Positions 30,140 to 38,063 of a DNA stretch of 64,000 nt are shown piece by piece. The stretch lies in the NCBI GenBank assembly GCA_017425245.1, contig JAFOOX010000063.1, forward strand, positions 124,001-188,000, read 5' to 3'. Made by a program: the position numbers and the translations under genes. The stretch comes from Gammaproteobacteria bacterium (GTDB taxonomy: Bacteria > Pseudomonadota > Gammaproteobacteria > Enterobacterales > Neiellaceae). The notes beneath the pieces were generated by a model. The model saw only the letters and a program-made list of their open reading frames with translations. It did not search any database and had not been told where the DNA came from. The first letter of the stretch is position 1, and each line of letters begins with the position of its first letter.

Positions 30140-32290
30140 TTAACGCAAAGTCAGGCTGTCGAGCTGCAACTCGGCCTCACCCTGGCTACGGAAAAATTGT
30201 ACGGTGGCATCGCCCTCCATCGCCACCAGTGCCTGCTGACGGCGTTCGGCCAGCTCACGCTGACGGCGCTGGGCCGGCGTTTCCGTCAGCGGCAGGCCGA
30301 CGCTGGCGGCCAGCAGCGGCTGCTCGCCCAGCAAGGGCGCCAGTGCCGCGGCCAGCTCATCCAGCCGACGGCTGTCGAGCAGGTGCTGCTGCTCGGCCAT
30401 CACCTGCAGCTTCCAGCCTTTGGCGGTGCGCAGCAGTTCACTGTTGAGCGCCAGCTGCAAGGTCAGGCCATCGACACCGAGCTGGCCCACCCAGTCAAAC
30501 CAGCGCGGCTCAACCTGACCATCCGCGGCGGCCAGTGGCCGGGGAGCCGGCGGCGTAGGGCTGGCGGCCACAGCCGGCTCAGCCACTACGGGGGCGATGG
30601 TTACGGCCAGCGCTTCGGTAGCGGCTGGCTCGGCGCCAAACCACAATCCGGGGTCCGGTTCGCTGACCTCATCCATGGGCGGCAGATCGTCGTCATCCCA
30701 CGGCGGCTCATCGCTGAACGCCGGGTCCTGACGCACAGCCGGCCGCGCCGCCGTAACCGGTTGAGACGGCGACACCACGGCCGGAGCGGGTGCGCTAACC
30801 GCAGCCGGTGCTGGCTGCGGCCGGCTGAGGTTGATGGCCAGCGCCGCAGGCGCTGGCCGCTCAGGCTTTTTTAGCCCGTCCTCGTCACCACCTTGGTGGC
30901 CGCGCAAGGCGGCCAGCCCGCGCAATACCGAGGCCGTATCACTGTTGGTGACCAGAGGCGACTGTGGCGAGGTGGCCACAGGTGTTGCCGACACTGGTAT
31001 TGCTGGCGAAGCAGGGATAGGCGCTACCGGCTGGGCTGGCTCAGGGCGCAGCTCTGGCCGTGGCACGGGCGGCGGTGATGGCATCGCGGCCTGCGTCGGC
31101 TGTGGCCGCCCGGCCAGCACTTCGGCTTCCGCCTCAATGGCCGCCAACTGATCGCTCAGGGCGCTGGGGGCATCTAGCTCCGGCTGCGCTACCGCCGGTC
31201 GGCCAATCCCCCCTTGTGGGCGAAACGCCAGCACCCGCAGTAATGTCATCTCCACGGCAATGCGCGGGTCTGGGGCCAAGGGCAGTTCGCGCCGCCCTTC
31301 CAGAAACAGCCGGTAATAGAGCTGCACCACCTCGGGGGCTACTTGGCTGGCCAGTGCCGGCCATGGCGCCTCGGCCAACAGACCGGGCGCTTTGCCCATA
31401 AACTGGATCATGGCCATGCGATGCATCGCTTCTGCCAGCTGGGTCAGCAGCCGTTCAAATCCGACCGCCTGGGCAGCCAGCTGCTCGACCTGGGCCATCA
31501 CCCCTTCGGCGTCGCCAGCCAGCAACAGACGGACCAGCTGAGCCACCCCCTCGCGGCGGGCAGTACCGAGCATGGCCGTCACCTGGGCCGAGCGCACCTC
31601 GCCCTGACCAAAGGCCACCGCCTGATCGGTCAGGCTCAGGGCATCGCGCAGGCTGCCGCGCGCGGCAGCGGCCAGTTCATCCAGCGCCGGGGCGTCACAG
31701 GCAATGCCCTCGCCCGCCAGCACCCGCGCCAGGTGGCCGCTGATCTCCAGCGGCGTCAGGCTGCGCAGATGAAACTGCAAACAGCGCGACAGCACCGTCA
31801 CCGGCAGTTTTTGAGGATCGGTGGTGGCCAGCAGGAATTTGACGTGGGGCGGCGGCTCCTCCAGCGTTTTCAGCAACGCATTGAAGGAGTGGCGCGACAG
31901 CATGTGTACTTCGTCGATCAGATAGATCTTGTAGCGGCCGCGAGTCGGTCGGTACTGGACATTCTCCAGCAGTTCGCGGGTATCTTCTACTTTGGTGCGC
32001 GAGGCAGCATCAATCTCGATCAGATCAACATGGCGCCCTTCGGCGATCTCGACACAACTGCTGCACTGGCCACAAGGGCTGGGGGTTGGCCCCTGTTCAC
32101 AGTTGAGGCTCTTGGCCAGGGCACGGGCGATGGTGGTCTTGCCCACCCCACGGGTGCCGGAAAAGAGCAGCGCATGGTGAACCCGATCATCACGCAGGGC
32201 GCCGGAGAGGGCTTGGACCACATGGTCCTGACCCACAACCTCAGCGAAGGTGCGTGGACGCCAGCGCCGCGCCAGAGCCAGATAAGCCAT
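30140..32290 (-). CDS. dnaX: DNA polymerase III subunits tau and gamma
   Basis: 716-residue tau. The clamp-loader ATPase has Walker [12 protein letters not shown], a zinc-binding Cys cluster (CGQCSSC), DEVHMLS (Walker B) and a sensor-1 region. A Pro/Ala-rich linker of about 150 residues leads to the C-terminal tau domain that binds alpha and DnaB. At codons 473-475 (CTA AAA AAG) a slippery site with a downstream hairpin predicts a -1 frameshift: the shortened gamma would be 475 shared residues plus Ala, then TGA. The start overlaps the apt stop (TGATG). Confidence 0.96.
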   Translation of the reverse strand: MAYLALARRWRPRTFAEVVGQDHVVQALSGALRDDRVHHALLFSGTRGVGKTTIARALAKSLNCEQGPTPSPCGQCSSCVEIAEGRHVDLIEIDAASRTKVEDTRELLENVQYRPTRGRYKIYLIDEVHMLSRHSFNALLKTLEEPPPHVKFLLATTDPQKLPVTVLSRCLQFHLRSLTPLEISGHLARVLAGEGIACDAPALDELAAAARGSLRDALSLTDQAVAFGQGEVRSAQVTAMLGTARREGVAQLVRLLLAGDAEGVMAQVEQLAAQAVGFERLLTQLAEAMHRMAMIQFMGKAPGLLAEAPWPALASQVAPEVVQLYYRLFLEGRRELPLAPDPRIAVEMTLLRVLAFRPQGGIGRPAVAQPELDAPSALSDQLAAIEAEAEVLAGRPQPTQAAMPSPPPVPRPELRPEPAQPVAPIPASPAIPVSATPVATSPQSPLVTNSDTASVLRGLAALRGHQGGDEDGLKKPERPAPAALAINLSRPQPAPAAVSAPAPAVVSPSQPVTAARPAVRQDPAFSDEPPWDDDDLPPMDEVSEPDPGLWFGAEPAATEALAVTIAPVVAEPAVAASPTPPAPRPLAAADGQVEPRWFDWVGQLGVDGLTLQLALNSELLRTAKGWKLQVMAEQQHLLDSRRLDELAAALAPLLGEQPLLAASVGLPLTETPAQRRQRELAERRQQALVAMEGDATVQFFRSQGEAELQLDSLTLR
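30836..30883 (-). promoter_or_regulatory. Programmed -1 ribosomal frameshift signal in dnaX
   Basis: On the coding (minus) strand the heptamer A AAA AAG occupies 30872-30866 in the correct frame. An SD-like GAGGA at 30883-30879 precedes it by six bases. Seven bases after it starts a perfect 10-bp hairpin, GGCCAGCGCC (30858-30849) and GGCGCTGGCC (30845-30836), with loop TGC. Slipping back one base gives GCC TGA, so gamma ends one residue after the slip, as in E. coli, where one Glu precedes the stop. Confidence 0.88.
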
Positions 32291-32838
32291 CAGTGCCCCG
32301 CGTAGCGGACGAGCACATGGGGCTCAATGCCGATCTCACGCAGCCGCCCCTCACCCGGCAGATCGGGCAGGCCGACCACAAAAGCCGCGCCGACCACAGT
32401 GCCACCGAGCCGTTGAACCAGCTGGGCGGTGGCCAAGATGGTGCCACCGGTAGCGAGCAGGTCATCCACCAGCAGCACCCGCTCGCCGGGCCGGATGGCG
32501 TCGGTGTGAATCTCCAGGGTGTCGGTGCCGTACTCCAGCGCGTAGCTTTCACGCAGGGTTTCACGCGGCAGCTTGCGCGGCTTGCGCACCGGCACAAAAC
32601 CCGCGCCAAGACGCAGCGCCAGCGGCGCACCGAAGATGAAACCCCGGGCCTCGGCGCCGACCACTTTGGTGACGCCAGCGTTGACGAAAGGAGCAACCAG
32701 CGCGCCGATGGCGCAGGCGAAGGCTTCGCCGTTTTCCATCAGCGAGGTGACATCACGAAAGATGATGCCGGGCTTGGGGTAATCAGGAATGCTCTTGATA
32801 CTGGCCTTGAGCAAGGCGTCGCAGGATAGCGCTGTCAT
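32290..32838 (-). CDS. apt: Adenine phosphoribosyltransferase
   Basis: 182 residues from ATG 32838. Salvages adenine to AMP using PRPP; the PRPP loop is [31 protein letters not shown] and [12 protein letters not shown] are conserved. The frame extends to a GTG at 32868, but the shorter start matches E. coli Apt. Its stop overlaps the dnaX start by one base. Confidence 0.95.
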   Translation of the reverse strand: MTALSCDALLKASIKSIPDYPKPGIIFRDVTSLMENGEAFACAIGALVAPFVNAGVTKVVGAEARGFIFGAPLALRLGAGFVPVRKPRKLPRETLRESYALEYGTDTLEIHTDAIRPGERVLLVDDLLATGGTILATAQLVQRLGGTVVGAAFVVGLPDLPGEGRLREIGIEPHVLVRYAGH

Positions 32839-32902
32839 GCCGGTGCTGAGTAGGTAAAACCGGGCCACAGCCTACCACAAAGGTCTGCTTAGCTTAACCG
32901 GC

Positions 32903-33280
32903 TCAGGCAGCGGCGTGACCTGACGCAGGTTGCAAGGCAGCGGCCAGTTCGGCGGCGGCCACCGGCTTGGCCAAGACCGCCGACAGGCCAGCAGCACTGG
33001 CTTCACTGCGCACGGTGGACAGCTGCTCGGTGGTTAGCAGCACCAGCGGGATTAAGCCATAACCAGCGAGCTGACGCAGGTTGCGGCTCAGGGTCAGGCC
33101 ATCCATCAATGGCATACGCTGGTCGAGCACCACGCCGTCAAAGGCGGTATCGCGGGCCAGCACCAGCGCTTTTAGGCCATCTGCGGCTTCCACCACATCA
33201 AAGCCCAGCATCTGCAATTGCACTGCCAGCTCATGGCGAACGCGGCTGTTGTCGTCCACCAGCAGAATGGTTGCGGCCAT
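32903..33280 (-). CDS. Stand-alone CheY-like receiver protein
   Basis: 125 residues made only of a receiver domain: D9/D10, phosphoacceptor D53 (GVVLDQRMP), Thr in LLTTEQ and K105 (LAKPV). No output domain follows. It lies between apt and the hvf-type operon on the same strand. Its kinase is unknown; no histidine kinase adjoins it, and the kinase-like gene at 11374 is far away. Confidence 0.88.
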   Translation of the reverse strand: MAATILLVDDNSRVRHELAVQLQMLGFDVVEAADGLKALVLARDTAFDGVVLDQRMPLMDGLTLSRNLRQLAGYGLIPLVLLTTEQLSTVRSEASAAGLSAVLAKPVAAAELAAALQPASGHAAA

Positions 33281-33385
33281 GCTTAGCCTCCCTGTTTTGG
33301 TCGGCGCGCATTATAACCAAGGGGGGCAAGTCGACCAGCAGGCGCCAGTGACCGTCATCAAAATTTCACCGGCTGATTCGTCGCC

Positions 33386-33502
33386 TTAGCGCAGAACTTT
33401 GAGCCAGCCGATGGTTGCTGGCGCAGTCGGGATCAGAAAAACGGTGATGAAACAAAGCAGATACCGGATGTTGAAGGGCTCCTTAAACTCACCTTGGGCC
33501 AT
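33386..33502 (-). CDS. 38-residue single-span membrane peptide after hvfC
   Basis: A short ORF starting MAQGEFKEPFNIRYLLCF and ending GWLKVLR. GAGG lies five bases before its ATG, a good ribosome site. Residues about 13-33 are hydrophobic with one Cys (C17) and a Pro-containing middle (LIPTAPATIGWL), flanked by charged ends, so it should span the inner membrane once. It starts 44 bases after the hvfC stop on the same strand. Many hvf/buf operons carry a DoxX-type membrane gene here; this one has this peptide instead. I recognise no family. Confidence 0.5.
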   Translation of the reverse strand: MAQGEFKEPFNIRYLLCFITVFLIPTAPATIGWLKVLR

Positions 33503-33546
33503 GGCCACCTCGACAAATTGATCTGAATCAAAACTAGACGGGCGTG

Positions 33547-34311
33547 CTAGCCATTGCCAGGGACAGCTGCAACCCCTCCCCCGACCAATCCACGCCGGGC
33601 TAGATCGATAGCGGCGGTCGTTAATCCACTGCCAAGGCTATCCTTCGGCCACTGTGGGTAAACGGCCGCGACCTGCGCCACCCAGTGCGCGAGTGTTTGC
33701 CCCGGCCGTTCTGCGAGCAACTGCAGAGCCAACACCAGCAACGGCGCCAGCGCCATAAAACGCACCTCATCATCGCCATCGCGATAGACCAGCAAACCGG
33801 TGGGCTGTTCCGGCGGTTTCGACGGCTGATGGTCAACACTGATTTGATGGACCGGGTAGCGGTAAAGCAATGGCGCTGCCGCAACGTGAAGATGGAGTGG
33901 CAGCTCAGGAGCACCATCCCAAAGACTGACGGGGCTGGCCGGCCGGGTGGCCACCACCAGCTCCATCCATTCGTAATGCAGCAGTTCGGCGCCAAAGGGC
34001 TTGCCGCCGACAGCATCCCCCCAGCGGCGGGTGGCAAAGGCCAGAAACTCGGCCGGAATATCGAGAAACAGCGGGCTGCGACAGCTGTGTTCGGCCACGA
34101 AGCTGTCAATCAACGGCTGCCAGCCTGCCCCATGGATGCGCCGGCTGACCGGAAAACAGCTATGGATAAAGCTGCAGATGTTGTTGCCGATCAGCTCGCG
34201 GTAGACCCGTAGGCGGCGTTCATCCAGCCCGGCTGGAGCCGGGTTGTCCGGGTGGCGCAAATGGTTGGCCAACGCCAACTGCAGCTGGCTGAGCGAATCT
34301 GGGGGGCTCAT
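33547..34311 (-). CDS. hvfC: DUF2063 peptide-modification partner protein (HvfC/BufC-like)
   Basis: 254 residues from ATG 34311, which has AGGAG five bases upstream and overlaps the hvfB stop (ATGA). The N-terminal part matches DUF2063 (LRVYRELIGNNICSFIHSCF, preceded by a Leu-rich helix). In characterised systems this protein binds the precursor peptide and delivers it to the DUF692/MNIO enzyme. The C-terminal half is the variable domain of the family. The open frame to 34461 is antisense-like sequence within hvfB and is rejected. Confidence 0.85.
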   Translation of the reverse strand: MSPPDSLSQLQLALANHLRHPDNPAPAGLDERRLRVYRELIGNNICSFIHSCFPVSRRIHGAGWQPLIDSFVAEHSCRSPLFLDIPAEFLAFATRRWGDAVGGKPFGAELLHYEWMELVVATRPASPVSLWDGAPELPLHLHVAAAPLLYRYPVHQISVDHQPSKPPEQPTGLLVYRDGDDEVRFMALAPLLVLALQLLAERPGQTLAHWVAQVAAVYPQWPKDSLGSGLTTAAIDLARRGLVGGGVAAVPGNG

Positions 34312-35138
34312 GCCGGCTCCTGCTGCCGTGCGGCCTGCTGACAGTGGCGCACCTGCGCCAGCTCGGCCTGCAGTTCGAGCATGGCCGGAATGTTGAAGTC
34401 TCGCTCCAACAGGGTGGGCCGCAAGCCATGCTCGCTGTAGGTATAGGCCAACAACTGCCACACCGGATCAATCACCGGCGCACCATGGGTATCAATGATA
34501 AAGCCATCGGCCTCGCGGTAATGCCCAGCGACGTGGAGATAAGAGATCGCCTCACTTGGTAAGCCCTGAATAAAAGCCTTGGGATCGTAACCATGGTTGC
34601 TGGCATTGACGTAGACATTGTTAACATCCAGCAGTAACTGGCAGCCAGAGCGGGCGATCACCTGACGGATAAACTCAAGCTCGCTCATCTGCTGGCCCGG
34701 GGCCAGATAGTAGGAGGAGTTCTCCAGCACCAGCGGCGCATCCAGCAGCTCCTGCACCTGCTGGATGCGGCTGACCACGCGGTCAATGGCTGCAGGGGTG
34801 AATGGTATCGGCAACAGATCGTAAAGATGACCGCCGGCCGCGCAGTAACTCAAGTGTTCGGAATAAAGCTGAATGCCATGGCTGCGCATAAAGCTGAGAA
34901 TGGCATGAAGATGGTCCAGGTCCAAAGGATCGGGACCGCCAATAGAGAGCGACAGACCGTGACAGATGAGCCTGTCGCGCTCGGCCACCGCCGCCAGCTG
35001 GCGGCCATTGCGGCCCCCAAGCCCTAACCAGTTCTCCGGCGCGATCTCCCAGAAATCAACGCCAGAGACGGATGCGGCACTTACGCTGGCCATCATGTCG
35101 CGGCGTAAACCCAGACCACAATGGTGGGATGCCAGCAT
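34308..35138 (-). CDS. hvfB: DUF692 multinuclear non-haem iron oxidative enzyme (HvfB/BufB-like)
   Basis: 276 residues. The TIM-barrel DUF692/MNIO family is shown by GLGLRRD, FWEIAPENW, HGLSLSIG (H60), SEHLSY (E94, H95), VLENSSYY (E139), LLLDVNNVYVN with NHGYD (D171, N173, H182), HVAGH (H202, H206), DTHG (D216, H218) and LLERDFNIP (E245); His, Asp, Glu and Asn of such motifs bind the iron cluster. These enzymes oxidise Cys in peptide precursors to copper-binding groups. AAGGAG precedes the ATG by nine bases. A hairpin separates it from hvfA. Confidence 0.92.
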   Translation of the reverse strand: MLASHHCGLGLRRDMMASVSAASVSGVDFWEIAPENWLGLGGRNGRQLAAVAERDRLICHGLSLSIGGPDPLDLDHLHAILSFMRSHGIQLYSEHLSYCAAGGHLYDLLPIPFTPAAIDRVVSRIQQVQELLDAPLVLENSSYYLAPGQQMSELEFIRQVIARSGCQLLLDVNNVYVNASNHGYDPKAFIQGLPSEAISYLHVAGHYREADGFIIDTHGAPVIDPVWQLLAYTYSEHGLRPTLLERDFNIPAMLELQAELAQVRHCQQAARQQEPA

Positions 35139-35159
35139 CGTTCACAACTCCTTAAAGAT

Positions 35160-35184
35160 GTTGGGCGGCGATTGGCCGCCCAAC
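35160..35184 (-). terminator. Intercistronic hairpin between hvfA and hvfB
   Basis: Perfect 10-bp stem with arms at 35160-35169 and 35175-35184 and a 5-base loop, followed on the minus strand by ATCTTTAAGG. The short T stretch suggests partial termination or mRNA protection, which would let hvfA be made in excess of its modifying enzymes. Confidence 0.6.
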
Positions 35185-35207
35185 CATAATGCCCCGGACG
35201 AACGCCG

Positions 35208-35513
35208 TCAGGCCATGCCACCACCACACTTGCCTTCACCGCATTTCCCTTCACCATCCTTCTTCTCGGCACCACATTTGCCTTCACCGCCCTTCTTCTC
35301 AGCGCCACACTTGCCTTCACCGCATTTCCCTTCGCCTTCCTTCTTCTCGCCGCCACATTTACCTTCACCACACTTGCCCTCAGGCGCATCAAGTTGGTAA
35401 CCAGCTGCCAGGTCGGTCATGGCAAAAGGGTTGGCAGAAGCAACCGGCACCATGGTTACGGCGGCGAAAGTGCCAAGAGCAACAGCGAAAGCGGAGGTTT
35501 TGAACTGATTCAT
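35208..35513 (-). CDS. hvfA: Exported precursor peptide with seven EGKCG motifs (HvfA/bufferin-like RiPP)
   Basis: 101 residues. A signal peptide (residues 1-27, ending PVASA) precedes a mature region of about 74 residues. Residues 45-97 hold seven EGKCG motifs, some as direct doublets, spaced by GEKKEG, AEKKGG and AEKKDG; Cys are at 48, 53, 64, 69, 80, 91 and 96, and there are no others. In known HvfA and bufferin peptides such Cys become thio-oxazole or oxazolone-thioamide groups that bind copper. AAGGAT seven bases upstream of the ATG is the ribosome site. The gene lies first in the operon. Confidence 0.92.
   Translation of the reverse strand: MNQFKTSAFAVALGTFAAVTMVPVASANPFAMTDLAAGYQLDAPEGKCGEGKCGGEKKEGEGKCGEGKCGAEKKGGEGKCGAEKKDGEGKCGEGKCGGGMA
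35223..35381 (-). repeat. Tandem coding repeats for EGKCG and EKK linkers
   Basis: Imperfect 15- to 33-base direct repeats encode the seven EGKCG motifs of the precursor peptide. Synonymous differences between copies (for example CGC/GGT-type third-base changes) show that the peptide pattern, not the DNA, is kept. Such repeats may change copy number by slippage. Confidence 0.85.
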
Positions 35514-35604
35514 GGTGTGATCCTTGTCGTCAATTTGGTTTGAGCGCCGGCGCCAATGCCGAGCTCATAACAATAGACCCGCTTCACGGGATTTTCTTTC
35601 AACA

Positions 35605-35618
35605 TTGCTCCAGATCAA
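35605..35618. promoter_or_regulatory. FNR-like palindrome upstream of hvfA
   Basis: TTGCT-CCAG-ATCAA differs at one base from the FNR consensus TTGAT-N4-ATCAA. It lies about 92-105 bases before the hvfA start and just upstream of a weak TTGAAA...TCTATT promoter-like pair on the minus strand (35602-35597 and 35577-35572). Functional assignment is speculative. The rest of the 266-bp gap to the divergent dksA-like gene shows nothing else I can name. Confidence 0.3.
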
Positions 35619-35779
35619 TGACAAGCGCCATCTGCCACATCCAGACACTCCATCGACCCCCGTTCTGATCAAAGGGCAACCTCGAGGACGCCAGCCTTTC
35701 GCACCAACTTGACGTACATCATTGGCCATCATCTGTGGCTGGCTAAGATGCGCCGAAAAGAGACGGACAGGAACTTGGC

Positions 35780-36169
35780 ATGGCCAACCTCGCCTCGACA
35801 GAACTTGAACAGCTACGCCAGACGCTGGAAATGCAAGCCCAGCAGCTGCGACAACTCCTGCTGAACGAACTCTCGCGGGAACCAACCCTAGCGCCTACGG
35901 CACTGTCGCAATTGGCACAAGCGAGCGATGATAATCTGGTTGAGTTTGCGTTGGACTATTATGCCCAGCGCAGCAATACCACCCTGCGCGAACTGGAGCG
36001 TGTGGATGCCGCCCTGGCCGATATGGAACTTGGGCTCTATGGCGTCTGCAGTGAATGCGAAGAGCCGCTAACCGCCGAGCAATTGCGCCGCGATCCCGCT
36101 TCGCGCCGCTGCCCTAAATGCGAAGCGCGACATAACAAGCCGCGCTCCCGTCACCAACAGATCCATTGA
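35780..36169 (+). CDS. DksA/TraR-type C4 zinc-finger protein
   Basis: 129 residues. An N-terminal coiled-coil region is followed by the zinc finger with C90, C93, C111 and C114 (CSECEEPL, RRCPKCEA). Such proteins bind the RNA polymerase secondary channel and tune transcription with or without ppGpp. It is shorter than E. coli DksA (151), and the acidic tip residues are arranged differently (ASDDNLVEFA), so it is a paralogue rather than housekeeping DksA. Divergent from hvfA. Confidence 0.82.
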   Translation: MANLASTELEQLRQTLEMQAQQLRQLLLNELSREPTLAPTALSQLAQASDDNLVEFALDYYAQRSNTTLRELERVDAALADMELGLYGVCSECEEPLTAEQLRRDPASRRCPKCEARHNKPRSRHQQIH

Positions 36170-36198
36170 GGGCCGCTGTTAGCGGCCTCCAGTGTCGA

Positions 36199-37995
36199 TC
36201 ATGGCTTAGCCAGCAATTTCTGCTCCAAAACTCCCAGCGGCAGCGCCCCGTCTTCCAGTACCGCACGATGGAATGCCTTGATGTCAAAGCCGTCGCCCTG
36301 CTTCTGCTGCAACTGCTGGCGTAGCTCGATAATCTTGAGCTGACCAACCTTATAGGAGAGGGCCTGGCCGGGGATGGCCATGTAACGCTCAACCTCAGCA
36401 AAGACATCGCTTTCGGCCATGGCACTGTTATCGAGCATATAGGCAATCGCCTGTTCACGGCTCCAGCCTTTGGCATGCAAACCAGTATCAACGACCAACC
36501 GCATCGCCCGCAGCAACTCATCACTGAGCTTGCCAAAGTACTGGTAGGGGTCGCTGAACACCCCCATCTCTATGCCGAGATACTCGGCATAGAGCGCCCA
36601 GCCCTCAACATAAGCGGTGGCATCGTAATAGCGCTGGAAGCGCGGCAGCGAATTCATCTCCTGCTGCAGCGCCACCTGAAAGTGATGGCCGGGCGCCGCC
36701 TCGTGCAGCGACAGGGTGGTCACTCCCCAGGTGGGCTGAGCGCGCAGGTTAAAGGTGTTGATGTAAAACACCCCCGGGCGGCTACCATCCAGTGCTGGAG
36801 CAGAATAGGACGCTCCCGCAGCGGATTGCTGGCGATAGGCCTCGACCGGCCACACCTCATAGTCGGCCTTTGGGCGCAGATCGAAGTAGTCACCCAGCCG
36901 CGCCTCAATGCGAGTCTTGACCTCCCCATAGGCGGCAATCAACTGCTCAGGCGTAGTAAAAAAGAAGCGGTCGTCGGTCGCCAGATGGTTGAAGAAGGTC
37001 TTCAGATCACCTGTGAAGCCCACCTGCTGACGCACCTGGTCCATCTCTTGATGAATACGGGCGACCTCGCTCAGACCGAGTTGGTGGATCTGCCCAACCG
37101 GCATCAACGTGGTGGTATGGAGATTGGCCAGTGCTTGATACCAGTCCTGCCCATTGGGCATCGCGCCGTAACCGCTGCTGGCGCGGGCTTTGGCAAGATA
37201 ATGGTTCTTGAGATAGTCACGCATCCTCACCATGGCCGGCATCAATTCATTGGTCAGGGCTGCGCGATAGGCAGAGTCAATCACCGAGGCTTCGGTCTCA
37301 CCAACACGTTTTACCAGATCCTTAAGCGGCCCCACAAACAGGCTTTGGTCCAGCGGCCCGGACAGTTGACTGTCAAGCTGAGCGATCACCCGTTCCACCA
37401 GTACCTTGGGCAACACCACCCCCTGCTCGACCCCCTGCTGCAGGCGCAGCACCGCTGTATCACTCCAGACCGGATACTGCTGAATACGGTTGATAAAGGC
37501 CTGGTAATCCTTGGCGGTCAGAAAGGGGAACAGCCCCTCACCACTGGCCATCTCCCAAAAGCCAAGCACCCGGCTGTCAAACTGATTGATCGGCAACAAC
37601 CACGCAGGAAAAGCACTCAGCTGCTGCTCAGTACTCAAGCTATGGCGAAACACCGCCAAAGTGATCTGACGTGACGAGCTCAGATCAGAGGTAACAAAGG
37701 CCTCGCTGCGCGCCAGGTAGTCCGCAACTAATGCCTGACGCGCTTTCAGAAAATCATCACTAAGGTTGTTGCCCAACTGGCCATACAGATGGCGCTCACC
37801 AAAAAAGGGGGCATAAAATGGGTCCAGGCTAAGGCTGGCATCAAAGTACTCTTCAACCATGCGCACCAATTGGCTGTCATCACGGCTGCCACTGATTGCT
37901 GTTGGCTCCGTTACCGCCACGGGGGACGTGGCATCCCTACAGGCCGCCAGCTGCGCTGCTACTATCACAAGGACAACTGCAAGAACCCGCGTCAT
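36199..37995 (-). CDS. DUF885 family putative metallopeptidase lipoprotein
   Basis: 598 residues from ATG 37995, with GGAG five bases before it (a GTG at 38001 is the alternative). The N-terminus is a lipoprotein signal (VIVAAQLAAC, Cys about residue 19). DUF885 proteins carry a zinc-peptidase-like HExxH variant, here HEAAPGHHFQ, and an upstream GxxYSAPALDGSRPG-type region, and are thought to be peptidases with substrates mostly unknown. It follows the TonB operon on the same strand but is cut off from it by a terminator. Confidence 0.85.
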   Translation of the reverse strand: MTRVLAVVLVIVAAQLAACRDATSPVAVTEPTAISGSRDDSQLVRMVEEYFDASLSLDPFYAPFFGERHLYGQLGNNLSDDFLKARQALVADYLARSEAFVTSDLSSSRQITLAVFRHSLSTEQQLSAFPAWLLPINQFDSRVLGFWEMASGEGLFPFLTAKDYQAFINRIQQYPVWSDTAVLRLQQGVEQGVVLPKVLVERVIAQLDSQLSGPLDQSLFVGPLKDLVKRVGETEASVIDSAYRAALTNELMPAMVRMRDYLKNHYLAKARASSGYGAMPNGQDWYQALANLHTTTLMPVGQIHQLGLSEVARIHQEMDQVRQQVGFTGDLKTFFNHLATDDRFFFTTPEQLIAAYGEVKTRIEARLGDYFDLRPKADYEVWPVEAYRQQSAAGASYSAPALDGSRPGVFYINTFNLRAQPTWGVTTLSLHEAAPGHHFQVALQQEMNSLPRFQRYYDATAYVEGWALYAEYLGIEMGVFSDPYQYFGKLSDELLRAMRLVVDTGLHAKGWSREQAIAYMLDNSAMAESDVFAEVERYMAIPGQALSYKVGQLKIIELRQQLQQKQGDGFDIKAFHRAVLEDGALPLGVLEQKLLAKP

Positions 37996-38025
37996 ACGCA
38001 CTCCATTAACTTCACTGAAGGTTCA

Positions 38026-38054
38026 GAAAAGAAAGCGGCCTCCGCAGAGGCCGC
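38026..38054 (-). terminator. Terminator after the TonB2-type operon
   Basis: On the minus strand, stem GCGGCCTC / GAGGCCGC with a 4-base loop is followed by TTTCTTTTCTG, ten bases after the TPR gene stop. Confidence 0.8.
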
Positions 38055-38063
38055 CGTCAAAGG

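Noticed and set aside
30860-30880. Run of six A in dnaX as a possible frameshift mutation or pseudogene
   Set aside because: The full-length frame is intact on both sides and the surrounding elements match a programmed frameshift.
35223-35381. Direct repeats that could suggest a CRISPR array
   Set aside because: Repeats are short, abut without unique spacers and keep a reading frame for EGKCG motifs.
35189-35503. Repetitive His/Pro/Ser-rich frames on the plus strand
   Set aside because: They are the complement of the EGKCG repeats in hvfA, so the repetitive peptide is an artefact.
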